Origin: DATMNI01 sp035570275
GTDB taxonomy: Bacteria; Acidobacteriota; Terriglobia; Bryobacterales; Bryobacteraceae
Length of the DNA: 64,000 nt
Direction of reading: 5' to 3'
Assembly: GCA_035570275.1 (NCBI GenBank)
Contig: DATMNI010000226.1
Location: 17,374-81,373 of the forward strand
Shown: one piece after another, positions 34,432-43,344 of the stretch
Numbering within the stretch: position 1 is the first letter of the stretch
How the letters are laid out: the number at the start of each line of letters is the position of its first letter
Made by a program: the position numbers and the translations under genes
Notes under the pieces: generated by a model
The model's input: the letters and a program-made list of their open reading frames with translations, nothing else
Told to the model about the DNA's origin: nothing
Databases searched by the model: none

Positions 34432-35025
34432 CTACTGCAGTTTCCGCGCCTTATCGAAATCTTCCTTCAGCTTCGCCGTGATTTTCTCGGCCACATCCGC
34501 GCTGGCCCCACGAAATTTCGCGCCCGTGCTCTCCTGCGTGGTGGCCCAGATCACGTCGCCGTCCTTGCCGACCAGCCGGACCGCCGCGATGGCTTCGTGG
34601 CGCCGCTCAGCCGAGTGCTCCGATTCGCTTTCCCCGAGGCTCAGCCCCGCGGCCTGCCCACTGGAACTCTTGCTATAGGCGCCGGCGCGCGAGCTCACAT
34701 TGGCATGGGCGTTCAAGCTGTCGGAGGAAGTGTGCACATCACTAAACACCATGTCTTCCGAGCCGCCGCGCAGAAAGGCGTCCGCGCGACCCTCATTTTC
34801 GGTCAGGATGAATAGACCGGTGGCTTCCAGGCTGCTGATCAGAATCTCCCGCATCTGCGCCGCCGTTTCGCCTCCTGTGATGCGGTCCACGAAGACTCGA
34901 CGGACCGCGCGCAACTGCCGCAAACCGGTTTCTTGAATGGCTGCCGGCGTTGGCGGTTCGTCGGCCGCCTGGGCACCGGCCCCCAGCATCGCCCCCACAG
35001 CCAGAATCGCTACCAACGGTTTCAA
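34432..35025 (-). CDS. secreted protein of unknown function
   Basis: A 197-residue exported protein. The leader (KPLVAILAVGAMLGAGAQAA) is a clean signal peptide, giving a mature protein of about 175 residues with alternating alpha/beta pattern (VRRVFVDRITGGETAAQMRE, then LTENEGRADAFLRGG and IWATTQESTG). This resembles the small CsgG/TolB-N-like lipoprotein-type folds that Acidobacteria encode often; no Cys lipobox is present. The start is a TTG at 35025 that overlaps the stop of the upstream gene as TTGA, so the two are coupled. Confidence 0.6.
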   Translation of the reverse strand: MKPLVAILAVGAMLGAGAQAADEPPTPAAIQETGLRQLRAVRRVFVDRITGGETAAQMREILISSLEATGLFILTENEGRADAFLRGGSEDMVFSDVHTSSDSLNAHANVSSRAGAYSKSSSGQAAGLSLGESESEHSAERRHEAIAAVRLVGKDGDVIWATTQESTGAKFRGASADVAEKITAKLKEDFDKARKLQ

Positions 35026-35483
35026 CCTTTGCCGCCTTTGCGGGCTTCATCGTCCTGATACTCCACGCGCCGCCCGGTCCGCGCCTCCAGGCCGGCCAGC
35101 ACTGACCGGATATCGCCCTTCTCCACGCGGAAGACCAGGGCCTGCTGTTGGCCCCCGGCATCCGTATACCCCAGCGTGACGAAATGCTTGCGCGACTTGC
35201 TCAATAGCAGGATGGGGGAGATCAGAACGGCCGCGGCGTAACGCCGGCTTACGTTCTGCCCGTACTCGATGGTGTTGACCTTGGCGTAGGCGACGGTGAA
35301 TTCCGTCTTTTCGGACCACAGGCGAAGCGCCTCCGTGCCGGTCAGGTCGATATGCAGGCTGGATTTGACGGATACGCCCGCCAGCGTTCCGCCAATGAAC
35401 TGCGCTTTGACCCCTGGCTCGGCGGCCGTAATCGACAGCGCCAGCGCAAACCCGCCCAGTGCCGTCCACCAGTTTAGAATCAT
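35022..35483 (-). CDS. small exported protein, unknown function
   Basis: A 153-residue protein; the open frame extends far upstream through antisense thiolase sequence, but the ATG at 35481-35483 gives a hydrophobic leader (LNWWTALGGFALALSITAAE). The mature part is beta-rich (AQFIGGTLAGVSVKSSLHID, YAKVNTIEYGQNVSRRYAAA) with one internal hydrophobic stretch (AVLISPILLLS), and ends in a charged tail. No family is recognised with confidence. Its stop overlaps the start of the next exported protein, so they form a two-gene unit. Confidence 0.6.
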   Translation of the reverse strand: MILNWWTALGGFALALSITAAEPGVKAQFIGGTLAGVSVKSSLHIDLTGTEALRLWSEKTEFTVAYAKVNTIEYGQNVSRRYAAAVLISPILLLSKSRKHFVTLGYTDAGGQQQALVFRVEKGDIRSVLAGLEARTGRRVEYQDDEARKGGKG

Positions 35484-35681
35484 GTCTTGTGAGGAAAAGA
35501 GTGGCGGCGCACAGCGGGAAATCTCAAGAGTATTTAATATTACGATTGCAGATGGCCGTTTCAGGTAGACACGGAGATACCCTTGAGGATGGAAGCTGCT
35601 CTGCCGCGGGGGGTTGCGGGGTGGTTTTTCGCCGCGTCTCCTAAGCGGCTCCGCGTCAAGATTTTTGTCTGGGAGGCTGAT

Positions 35682-36845
35682 ATGCACGAAGCGATGATTG
35701 TGGATTGTTTGCGGACGGCAGTAGGCAAGGCGCCGAAGGGGGCGCTGCGGAATTCGCGGCCGGACGATTTGGCGGCGAAGGTGATCGGGGCGCTGCTGGA
35801 GCGCTATCCACAGGCGAAGGATCATGTGGACGATGTCATCCTCGGGTGCGCCATGCCCGAAGGCGAGGCGGGGAGCAACATGGCGCGGCAGGCGGCGCTG
35901 CGGGCGGGGCTGCCGGATCTGGTGACTGGAATGACCATCAACCGGTTTTGCAGTTCCGGACTGCAGGCCATCGCGCTGGCGGCCGACCGGATCCGGGCGG
36001 GCGGAGCGGAGGTGGTGATCGCCGGCGGAAGCGAATCCATGAGCCTCACCCCGCGCGGTGGCGCGCGGCCGTCGCCGAATCCATGGTTCGTGGAGCATTG
36101 GCCCGAGGTGTATATGAGCATGGGGCTCACCGCGGAACGCATGCAGAAAAAGTACGGCGTCACGCGGGAGGATGCCGACGCTTTCGCGTTGCGCAGCCAC
36201 CAGAATGCGCTGCGGGCGCAGCAGGAGTGCTGGTTCGCGGATGAGATTGTGCCGGTGGAGGTGGAGACCGCGACAGCCGGGGGTGTGGAGAAGACCGTGT
36301 TTCAGACCGACGAAGGACCCAGGGCCGATACCAGCCTGGCGGCGCTCGGCAAGTTGAAGCCGGTGTTTCACGCCGCCGGCACGGTGACGGCCGGCAACTC
36401 GTCGCAGACCAGCGACGGCGCGGCCGCGGCGCTGGTAATGTCGGAGCGGATGGCTCAGGAGTTGGGGTTGAAGCCCAAAGCAAGGTTCGTCAGTTTCGCC
36501 ACCGGAGGCGTGCCGCCGGAAATCATGGGGATCGGGCCGGTGGTGGCCATCCCGAAAGCACTGGCGCTGGCGGGCTTGAAGCTGGACGATATCGGCCTGA
36601 TTGAACTGAACGAGGCCTTCGCGGTGCAGGCGCTGGCGGTGATTCGCAAGGCGGGGCTGGACCCGGAGCGGGTCAACGTCAACGGCGGGGCCATTGCGCT
36701 AGGCCATCCGCTGGGGTGTACGGGGGCGAAACTGACCGCCGGCATTCTGCGCGAGATGGAGCGGCGGCAGTCGCGGTACGGCATGGTCACGATGTGCGTG
36801 GGAGGCGGCCAGGGGGCGGCGGGAGTTTTCGAACGGCTGAACTAA
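35682..36845 (+). CDS. acetyl-CoA C-acyltransferase (thiolase)
   Basis: A 387-residue thiolase joining or cleaving acyl-CoA chains, in beta-oxidation or acetoacetyl-CoA synthesis. All catalytic parts are seen: nucleophilic Cys near residue 89 (TINRFCSSGLQAIA), NEAFAVQAL, the His motif NGGAIALGHPLGCTGA (about residue 341) and the second Cys in CVGGGQG (about 372). GGGAGG-type ribosome site (GGGAGG) at about 35671 fits the ATG at 35682; 33 extra open codons upstream are not thiolase-like. No other beta-oxidation gene is adjacent. Sequence type (FadA/acetyl-CoA acetyltransferase) cannot be settled by eye. Confidence 0.93.
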   Translation: MHEAMIVDCLRTAVGKAPKGALRNSRPDDLAAKVIGALLERYPQAKDHVDDVILGCAMPEGEAGSNMARQAALRAGLPDLVTGMTINRFCSSGLQAIALAADRIRAGGAEVVIAGGSESMSLTPRGGARPSPNPWFVEHWPEVYMSMGLTAERMQKKYGVTREDADAFALRSHQNALRAQQECWFADEIVPVEVETATAGGVEKTVFQTDEGPRADTSLAALGKLKPVFHAAGTVTAGNSSQTSDGAAAALVMSERMAQELGLKPKARFVSFATGGVPPEIMGIGPVVAIPKALALAGLKLDDIGLIELNEAFAVQALAVIRKAGLDPERVNVNGGAIALGHPLGCTGAKLTAGILREMERRQSRYGMVTMCVGGGQGAAGVFERLN

Positions 36846-36880
36846 GAGCGCATTCGTGCCCCATTTTTCATCCGGATATT

Positions 36881-37375
36881 TCATCCGGCCGCCGCCTCCC
36901 ATTCGGGACTGTTCAAGAAGTACGTATCGTAGATCTCCTGTACGTCCAGCAGGCTCGCCGGCGGCTCCTCGCCACGCGCGATGCGGGTAAGTTGGCGGAA
37001 GTATTCGAATCGCTCGATGCCTGGTGCGATTACGATCAGGAGTTCGGCACTCGTCCCGCGCTGGGTCGAGAAGGCATGGGGCATACGGGGCGGCACCACG
37101 ATCACATCACCCTGTTCGGCCTTGACGATCTCGTGGCCTGAAAGGACTCGTACTGCGCCTTCGAGCACGTAGAACATCTCGGCCGAACGGTCGTGGCGGT
37201 GCGGGCGGGCGCCGTCAGCGCCTTTTTCGAGCGTCACGCGCACTGTGGAGAGAGCTCCGCCAGTCGCGCTGCTATCCACAAGAAGTCTGACCTTCGCTGT
37301 GGACCCACCGGCGATTTCGGCATCGGCAGCACGAGTGATCACGGAACGGCTAAACGTAGGAAGCACAAACGACAT
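36881..37375 (-). CDS. cupin-domain protein
   Basis: A 164-residue single cupin. The metal-binding motifs are present: PHRHDRSAEMFYVLEGAVRV (His, His, Glu) and the second motif GDVIVVPPRMPHAF (His). The start is the ATG at 37373-37375, preceded by GAGG a few bases upstream; a GTG one codon earlier is also open. Small cupins of this kind bind Fe/Mn/Zn and act as dioxygenases, isomerases or sensors; the exact role is not readable. It reads convergently with the thiolase. Confidence 0.8.
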   Translation of the reverse strand: MSFVLPTFSRSVITRAADAEIAGGSTAKVRLLVDSSATGGALSTVRVTLEKGADGARPHRHDRSAEMFYVLEGAVRVLSGHEIVKAEQGDVIVVPPRMPHAFSTQRGTSAELLIVIAPGIERFEYFRQLTRIARGEEPPASLLDVQEIYDTYFLNSPEWEAAAG

Positions 37376-37424
37376 CACTACCTCAACGCGACTGGGGTCT
37401 ATCTTACGGCTGCGCCGTGCATGA

Positions 37425-37690
37425 TCACCTGCGAAGGAGAAGGGCCGCCAGCACGCACATGAAGAGAGCCGTGCCGCCGTGAATCATCAGCACCGGGACA
37501 TTTCTCGTTCGGACATGGGCATACACGTTGAGAAGGTCGCCCGCTGGGATCAGAGAGGCGATGAAAAGGAAGGCGGCGAGTACGACCGTGCTGGCTCTCA
37601 ACCATAGCAACCCGATCACGAGTAGTCCGATACAATGTCGCGCGTCCCCTTCGTCCACAGGTCATCGTGACCGGCCAAAGATTTGCAATC
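37425..37690 (-). pseudogene. DUF4267-like membrane protein, truncated and frameshifted
   Basis: The 3' part encodes IGLLVIGLLWLRASTVVLAA, FLFIASLIPAGDLLNVY and IHGGTALFMCVLAALLLRR, matching the last three membrane helices of DUF4267-type proteins. The family motif just before it, TKGTRDI, lies in a different frame (about 37628-37655), so a small indel separates them. The N-terminal helices are missing; the sequence runs straight into the 3' end of the zinc-ribbon gene. Probably dead. Confidence 0.55.
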
Positions 37691-37695
37691 CCCGG

Positions 37696-38553
37696 CTATC
37701 TTTTCGCGGCGTAGATCACGGTCACGGTCGTATCGCCGGAGCCGCCGGCCACGTTCACGTTCAGGGTGTGGCGCTCGCCGTCGTCTGACGCCACGATCAC
37801 GCCGCTTTCTTCGGTGCTCAGGGTCATCTTGACCTTCATCCCGGCTCGTCTGCACCTGTCATCGTAAAATGCCTTGACCTTGGCCGCGGAATCCGGCGTA
37901 GTGAACGTGAAGGTGCCGCCCTCGCCCTGACTGTTGCCATCGTCTCCCTTGACCGCAAACGTGCCCCTGGCGTCGGCGCCCGGATATGCTGGAACCCACG
38001 ACGGCAGTTTGCCGGCGCCCGCGCCGATTTCCAGGCTGGCCGTTTTGCCATCGTCACCCACGGCGCTGAAACTGAACCGGCCGTTCTTGGCGTCGTCGAA
38101 GCTCAGGGTGACCACTTTGCCGGTTCTCCTGTCCCGAACCGTGATCTTGCCCGACGAGTCGTCCGTGCTCAACACTTCGGCATCCGGGTTGGCGGCGGCG
38201 ATGATCTTGCCGATGGCGAAACCGGGGTTGCGCCGCATCAGGTCCGGATCGATACCAGCCTTGTGAACGAAATACCGCAGCGTACCCACCGCGGCTACGC
38301 CAATGAGGACGAACAGCCCCAGGACGGCAACCAGGACCCAAACCAACGGGCTGGTCCTGCGAGGCGCCATGGCCCCGGGAACCGGCTGCGGCGTTGCCTG
38401 TCCAACGGGCGGCGGTCCAGTGGGCGGCGGACTGGCGGACGGCGGACCGGCGGGCGAAGCGATGGGCTGCCCGGCCGCCGCCTTCGCTGGGGTTCCGCAC
38501 TGTACACAAAACGCGCCATTCACGGTGGCGCCACACCTGGTGCAAAAAGCCAT
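37696..38553 (-). CDS. zinc-ribbon membrane protein
   Basis: A 285-residue protein. The N-terminus carries a zinc ribbon (FCTRCG and FCVQCGT; Cys4, 7, 16 and 19), then a Pro/Gly-rich linker (25-70), one transmembrane helix (LVWVLVAVLGLFVLIGVAAV, about 71-93) and a beta-rich outer domain of about 190 residues (VLSTDDSSGKITVRDRRTGK, then ASLEIGAGAGKLPSWVPAYP). The ATG at 38551-38553 has GGAGG upstream. Such proteins place a cytoplasmic ribbon and a periplasmic domain on one chain; function is unknown. Confidence 0.75.
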   Translation of the reverse strand: MAFCTRCGATVNGAFCVQCGTPAKAAAGQPIASPAGPPSASPPPTGPPPVGQATPQPVPGAMAPRRTSPLVWVLVAVLGLFVLIGVAAVGTLRYFVHKAGIDPDLMRRNPGFAIGKIIAAANPDAEVLSTDDSSGKITVRDRRTGKVVTLSFDDAKNGRFSFSAVGDDGKTASLEIGAGAGKLPSWVPAYPGADARGTFAVKGDDGNSQGEGGTFTFTTPDSAAKVKAFYDDRCRRAGMKVKMTLSTEESGVIVASDDGERHTLNVNVAGGSGDTTVTVIYAAKR

Positions 38554-38694
38554 GGGGACCTCCACCCGCAACGGTAACATAACATACAGGACTTCCCAAA
38601 ACGGGTACGGCCACCAATTCCGAAATTCCGAAAGCGGGAAGGCGTATGGGCCGCGCACGGACCGCTATCAGAAGGAGAACGCGTGTTCCGCCGC

Positions 38695-40251
38695 CTACTT
38701 GAAGATCTGGCTCAGAATTCTGCCCGAAGACCCACTCGGAGTCTCTACTTCCAACAGTGCCGCCAGCGTGGGCGCGATGTCATTCACGGCTACACTTCCG
38801 TAGTCAACCCCAGCGCGGATTCCCGCACCAAAGAAGATGATCGGCACGTGAGTGTCATAGTCGTACGGCGTGCTGTGCGTCGTGCCTGTGTCGCCAAATA
38901 TGTAATAAGGCTCCGGCAGCAGGACCAGGTCGCCCCAACGCGGCCCGTAGAAACCGAGCAGCACCGCATGGCCCACCGGGTCCGACGTCCCTTCGCCCCG
39001 CTGCAACTCATCGCGGGTGAAGACTCGCGCAATATGCGGTAACTTGCGGGCCGCCTCCGCGGCAACGCGCCTCACCTCGGCTGCGTTCAGACTCGCGATG
39101 GTTTTTGGGTTCAGGTGCAGGAAACCGCCGGCATCGGCGGCAAACCAGTCGCGTTTCCCGAACTTCGCCGTGAGTGCGTCTGCAATCGCGTGCGAACACT
39201 TCGCGGCGTCCAGACGCCCACCCGGCATTTTCCGTTGGTTATTGACCTCGGGAATCGGCGCCACGCCGTGGTCCGCCGTCAGCACCACCAGCGTGTTGCC
39301 CTTGCCGATTCGGGCGTCGATAAAGTCCATCAACTTACCGAGAAGCCTGTCCGTGCGAATCGAAATATCGCGGATCTGCGGCGCATCGGGACCCAGAGCG
39401 TGGCCGGCGTAATCGTTGGCGGAGAAACTCAGCGTCAAAATGTCGGTTCCCTGGTGTTTGCCCAGATCCTCGGATTCAATAGCGCGTTCGGCGAAGTCCT
39501 CCAGCAGTTCATTGCCGAAAGGCGTGGCTTCGATGGAGCCACAGAATGGGAGATCGCCGCCGGCGGCCATGCTGCAAAATGCTTTGGCCCCGGATTCCGC
39601 GTCCACCGGAAACCACTCCACGCCCAGATATTTGTAGATCGGCCGGTCCGCATTGATGCCGGCCACCCATTCCGGCAGTTCCTTCATATAGTAGGTGCTG
39701 GTTACGAAGTGATTGGTGTCGGGGTCGAACCACCAGGCGGCGTCAGCCATATGCCCGGCTGGCAAAATCGCGCTGCGGTCCTTGATCGAAATGCCGATGA
39801 TCCGTGAGTCCTTGCCCGCCATTTTCAGTTCGTCCCCAAGCGTGCTGACCAGCATCCGGCGCGGGGAAGAGCCTTTGGCTCCCGGGACACCACCCAGGAG
39901 TTTTTCGGAGCCATCCATTACGCTGGTGACTGTGCCGTGTTCCGGCTCATACCACTCGTTGCCGATGATTCCGCTCACCGAGGGCGTGGCGCCGGAAAGG
40001 AAGGTAGAGTGGCCTACGGCGGTGACGGTGGGGAAGTGAATGTGGTGGGCATTAGTGAAGACCATGCCTTCATTCAACAGGCGGGCCAGTCCGGCATGGT
40101 AGTCACCGCGGAAACGGGTTAAGTAGTCATAGCGAAATTGGTCGATCACCACGGCCAGGACTAACTTCGGACTTTCGGCGGCGTAAAGTCCCGGCGCCGC
40201 GGGGAGCAAGAGACCAAGCAGAGCGGGAAGCGATCGCAGCGATAGTTTCAT
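38695..40251 (-). CDS. PafA-type alkaline phosphatase
   Basis: A 518-residue exported phosphomonoesterase of the alkaline-phosphatase superfamily. Signal peptide residues 1-24 (LPALLGLLLPAAPGLYAA). The first metal Asp is in LAVVIDQFRYDY, the nucleophilic Thr in HFPTVTAVGHSTFLSG (about residue 75-77), the assisting Asn98 in GIIGNEWY, and the PafA-specific K157-x-R159 in GISIKDRSA. Further metal ligands are in VLTADHGVAPIPE and YDYDTHVPII. This Thr/Asn/KxR set distinguishes PafA from PhoA (Ser/Arg). It should release phosphate from organic esters outside the cytoplasm. The start at 40251 is set by the signal peptide. Confidence 0.88.
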   Translation of the reverse strand: MKLSLRSLPALLGLLLPAAPGLYAAESPKLVLAVVIDQFRYDYLTRFRGDYHAGLARLLNEGMVFTNAHHIHFPTVTAVGHSTFLSGATPSVSGIIGNEWYEPEHGTVTSVMDGSEKLLGGVPGAKGSSPRRMLVSTLGDELKMAGKDSRIIGISIKDRSAILPAGHMADAAWWFDPDTNHFVTSTYYMKELPEWVAGINADRPIYKYLGVEWFPVDAESGAKAFCSMAAGGDLPFCGSIEATPFGNELLEDFAERAIESEDLGKHQGTDILTLSFSANDYAGHALGPDAPQIRDISIRTDRLLGKLMDFIDARIGKGNTLVVLTADHGVAPIPEVNNQRKMPGGRLDAAKCSHAIADALTAKFGKRDWFAADAGGFLHLNPKTIASLNAAEVRRVAAEAARKLPHIARVFTRDELQRGEGTSDPVGHAVLLGFYGPRWGDLVLLPEPYYIFGDTGTTHSTPYDYDTHVPIIFFGAGIRAGVDYGSVAVNDIAPTLAALLEVETPSGSSGRILSQIFK

Positions 40252-40612
40252 ATCAATTACAAGCTGCCTGAGAAGCACACCGATTATCGCACGCGAAGCC
40301 GTTGTGGGGATTGGCAGGGGCACCCTCTGGGTCCGGCGGAGTGGCAATCCGCCTCTCGACGTGGGGCGTAGCCGCGTTGTGGGGTTTACCGGGTGGCCCC
40401 AGGTGCGCAACGAGCAGCGTCCATTCCAGCCGGCAAAGCTTCGCCAAAGAGCGAGGCGAATTTCCTGGCCCAGCTCGCGGCGTTTATATGGATCGGCTTC
40501 GTAAACCCGAGCCAGCCGGTTGAGCGCCGCGCCGTAAGTGGCCGCGGCTTCCTGGTCAGCCTACTTCACAAAAAGGTAGTCACTCGCGGAGGAACTTTCT
40601 TACAACCCAAGC
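40252..40612. other. gene-free stretch with a palindrome
   Basis: About 360 bases without a supported gene. It includes GGCGGAGTGGCAATCCGCC (40335-40353), related to the palindromes in the hairpin at 11360-11521, and two near copies of GTTGTGGGG (40300, 40375). Open frames on both strands are short and featureless. Confidence 0.5.
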
Positions 40613-40679
40613 ACCGCTCCCTCACGGTCGCGGCTCTGATCGGAGCCGCGACTTGTCGCTCGACCGTCAGGGAGCGGTT
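40613..40679. repeat. palindromic repeat, family A, copy 2
   Basis: Hairpin with outer arms ACCGCTCCCT and AGGGAGCGGT and an inner stem containing the same 27-base core as 15203-15229 (CGGTCGCGGCTCTGATCGG...). A short extra loop (ACTTGTCGCT) interrupts the 3' arm. Confidence 0.75.
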
Positions 40680-40800
40680 CAAATGCCGCGGATCGGGCTT
40701 CACCAGCAATGGCTGCGTGTAAGCCTTGCCGTCTGCGGTGAGCTTCACGAGGTAACTCCCCGGCGGCATCCATTCGCCCTGTGGAGGCGCGCCGGAGGAG
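40680..40800 (-). pseudogene. C-terminal scrap of a secreted protein
   Basis: On the minus strand the frame encodes SSGAPPQGEWMPPGSYLVKL, then TADGKAYTQPLLVKPDPRH, the PGxYxVxLxxxGxxxxQPLxVxxDPR pattern that ends beta-propeller glycosidase-like (VPS10-type) proteins. It stops abruptly at the family A repeat on one side and at unrelated plus-strand coding on the other. A gene relic. Confidence 0.45.
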
Positions 40801-40992
40801 ATCCTGGATGTCCGCGGCGCGGCCGAGAAGCAACGGCTGTTCGGTTACAAGGAGCAGGCGTGGACCGGGTTCCACTACTCGCACGCCTACCTGGAGAGCA
40901 TGAAGTCGCAGACGTTTTGGGATGCCGAGTTCGACAAGATCGAAGCGATCGACCGGGCGCTGGTTCGAGCGAGAGCGCTGCTAGAATCGTGA
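40797..40992 (+). pseudogene. unrecognised gene fragment
   Basis: An open plus-strand frame without a start gives LDVRGAAEKQRLFGYKEQ, AWTGFHYSHAYLESMKSQ, then KIEAIDRALVRARALLES and a TGA that overlaps the next gene's GTG. The composition looks like real protein, but only about 62 residues remain and I cannot name the family. Confidence 0.35.
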
Positions 40993-41363
40993 ATAAGATG
41001 GAAACGGTCGCAGCTACGTTCGTACGGCTCGCGGATGAGGTCGCTTCGGCGAGCAGGATCGCTTATCCCCTGGCGGAACTCAACGATCCGCTCACCGCGG
41101 CCCCGGCTGAAGAGATTGCGAAGCTCCCGCCGCCCTCGATCGCCGATCCGTACCGGCTCAATTATGTCACCGCCATGGTGGAAGTGGCAGCCCACCGCGC
41201 GGGCGTGGCGCCGCCGCTTTGGACCGCCGCGGTGACGCCGCTGGACGCGCCGGTGTTTATAGACCCGTCGCTCAATCTGCGCGCTCACCTGTTGACGGCG
41301 TCGCCCCCGCCCTTCCGGCGCCGCAACATTTTCATCGATTCGAGTATCGGGGATCGCGTCTGA
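40989..41363 (+). CDS. small conserved-looking protein, unknown function
   Basis: A 124-residue product, starting GTG at 40989 (overlapping the previous fragment's stop) or ATG at 40998. It contains PPSIADPYRLNYVTAMVEVA, WTAAVTPLDAPVFIDPSL and a C-terminal LRAHLLTASPPPFRRRNIFI. The last motif (xLRAyLLxxSPPxFRRRxIF) reminds me of small proteins encoded next to nucleotidyltransferase-type TA genes, but that is recollection, not proof. No partner is seen. Confidence 0.45.
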   Translation: MNKMETVAATFVRLADEVASASRIAYPLAELNDPLTAAPAEEIAKLPPPSIADPYRLNYVTAMVEVAAHRAGVAPPLWTAAVTPLDAPVFIDPSLNLRAHLLTASPPPFRRRNIFIDSSIGDRV

Positions 41364-41370
41364 TGTTGAC

Positions 41371-41724
41371 GGGACATTTCCAAAAGCGAAGCGTCGGCTG
41401 GCTGTCAATCTCTCACGCGAACTATGGGGTCGTATTCTCCAGCGGCTCAGCCCTCGGGTAATCATCTGCATGGGAGGAATCCCTTTCCGTGAATTTCGCC
41501 GCCCGTATCAAAGGATGGACTACGAATTTACCAAGGAAAGCACGATAGGCTCGGGATGGGGAGACGTTAACTTCCGGTTAGTTGACTGCCGTAAGAAGGG
41601 GAGGCTCGCCACGATCGTCTACCTGCCGCACTCTTCTCAGATCAAGCTCATGCGACACGACAAATCTCTTCCTCAGGTGAAGCAACTCTGCCTGACTATC
41701 GCCAAATCGCTGCATCGACTTTAG
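41371..41724 (+). pseudogene. possible uracil-DNA-glycosylase-like C-terminal fragment
   Basis: A frame open from about 41371 encodes KRRLAVNLSRELWGRILQRL, SPRVIICMGGIPFREF, SGWGDVNFRLVDC and ATIVYLPHSSQIKLMRHDKS, ending at 41724. The order of a hydrophobic strand ending in MGG, then a PHxS motif, fits the C-terminal half of uracil-DNA-glycosylase-superfamily folds. No start codon lies before the first ATG at 41470, so the N-terminal half is absent. Either a truncated gene or a short unrelated protein from 41470. Confidence 0.35.
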
Positions 41725-41871
41725 CCTGACGTAGAACTAACCCACGCGGGAAAAGTCCGGTTCTGGCAAGGCTGTGACGAACTTGGGTTGGAACCCAAAC
41801 ACAGACCCGAGACTGAATCGCGCGAGCCTCGGTCATTTTGGCAACGGCCCTGTCTTAGGGGCCTGAGCCCC

Positions 41872-43320
41872 TCACCCCCACAACGCCTCCACCACCTTCC
41901 CCTTCACCAATTCCCGCGGCTGGTTCAGATGGTTCATCACGATGGTATCCGGGTCGATCCCGAGCGCGTAGTAGACCGTAGCCAGCAGATCGTTCGGGTG
42001 CATGGGCTTGTCCTTCGGCGAACTCGCGGTCTCGTCGGACTCCCCGTACTGCGCCCCGCGCGCCATGCCGCAACCGGCCACCACGGCGCTGTAGCAGTAC
42101 GGCCAGTGGTCGCGGCCATCGGGCGCGTTCGAATTGCCGGACGTGCTCACGCCGATGCGCGGAGAGCGGCCGAATTCGCCGATCGCCAACACCAGCGTAT
42201 CCTTCAGCATGCCGCGGTCGTTCATGTCTTCCAGCAGCGCCGAGAGGCCGCGGTCTAGTTTCGGGCAATGCAGGTTCTTCAGCGGGCCGAAATTGGCGGC
42301 GTGCGTGTCCCACGAATCCACCTCGGGGTTGCCGTTGGCCACCGAGGGCCAGTTCATCTGCACGAAGCGCGTCCCGGCCTCGATCAGGCGGCGCGAAAGC
42401 AGCAGTCCCTGGCCAAACGTGTGGAGGCCGTAGCGCTCTCGCGTCTTGTCCGGTTCCTTCGTCAGGTCGAACGCGTCGCGCGCTTTGCCGGACAGCACCA
42501 GTTCGAAGGCCTTGCCATAGTATTCGTCGATGGCGTAACTCTTCAGCGCCTTCTCCAGGTCGGGCATCGAATCGTTAATGCCCTTCAGCAGTTCAAAGCG
42601 GTCCTTCAACCGCTCCGGCCCCACTTCTTTGCGCAGCGCCAGGTCTTCGGTCTTGATGGGCTTCGCCGGGTCCTGATACAAGCGGTACGGGTCGTAGGCC
42701 TTGCCCAGGAAACCGGCGGCGCCGCCTTTGCCGATCACGCCCGATTCCTGCAGCGGCCGCGGCAGTTCGACGAACGGCAGCACGGCCTCCTTGGGCGGCT
42801 TCAGTTTCGATACGTGGCTGCCCGCCGTCGGAAAGTCGGCGCCGTTGGGCGGTTCCAGTTGGCCCGAAGGCGAGACGCGGTCGGGCGGGTAGCCGGTGAG
42901 CATCTGGTAAATCGCCGCCGTGTGATTGAAGAGGCCGTTGGGCGTGTAGCTCATGGAGCGAATCAGCGTGGCCTTATCGAGCGCGTTCGCCATCATCGGC
43001 ATGTGCTCGCCAATGTGCGTACCCGGTATCTTGGTCGGGATGCCCTTGAAATCGCCGCGGATGTTAGCCGGCGCGTTGGGCTTGGGGTCCCACAGGTCGA
43101 TGTGGCTCGGCCCTCCCTGCAGGAAGACCATGATCACCGATTTCGCGCTGCCGAAGCCGCGCGCCCCCTCGAATTTGTTGGTGGCGGCGCGGGCGGCCTT
43201 CTGCCACCCCAGGAAGTTCGCGAGGTTCAACCCCAGCATCCCGATGGACCCGGCGCGCAACAGTTCGCGGCGCGTGGGACCTTCGCAAGTGTAGCAGCGG
43301 CGGCCTGGTATTACGAGCAT
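41872..43320 (-). CDS. DUF1501 secreted protein
   Basis: A 482-residue protein of the DUF1501 family, related to the sulfatase/alkaline-phosphatase fold. The N-terminus has a twin-arginine-type signal (TRRELLRAGSIGMLGLNLAN). Family phrases: SVIMVFLQGGPSHIDLWDPK, PIGEHMPMMANALDKATLIR-like tract (GEHMPMMANALDK), SWDTHAANFGPLKNLHCPKL, LVLAIGEFGRSPRIG and GRDHWPYCYSAVVAG. DUF1501 genes are almost always paired with DUF1549/DUF1553 cytochromes, as here, with 24 bases between the two. It is the last gene of the four-gene minus-strand operon. Biochemical role unknown. Confidence 0.92.
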   Translation of the reverse strand: MLVIPGRRCYTCEGPTRRELLRAGSIGMLGLNLANFLGWQKAARAATNKFEGARGFGSAKSVIMVFLQGGPSHIDLWDPKPNAPANIRGDFKGIPTKIPGTHIGEHMPMMANALDKATLIRSMSYTPNGLFNHTAAIYQMLTGYPPDRVSPSGQLEPPNGADFPTAGSHVSKLKPPKEAVLPFVELPRPLQESGVIGKGGAAGFLGKAYDPYRLYQDPAKPIKTEDLALRKEVGPERLKDRFELLKGINDSMPDLEKALKSYAIDEYYGKAFELVLSGKARDAFDLTKEPDKTRERYGLHTFGQGLLLSRRLIEAGTRFVQMNWPSVANGNPEVDSWDTHAANFGPLKNLHCPKLDRGLSALLEDMNDRGMLKDTLVLAIGEFGRSPRIGVSTSGNSNAPDGRDHWPYCYSAVVAGCGMARGAQYGESDETASSPKDKPMHPNDLLATVYYALGIDPDTIVMNHLNQPRELVKGKVVEALWG

Positions 43321-43344
43321 GACTTAGTCCTCAGTTCTCAGTTG

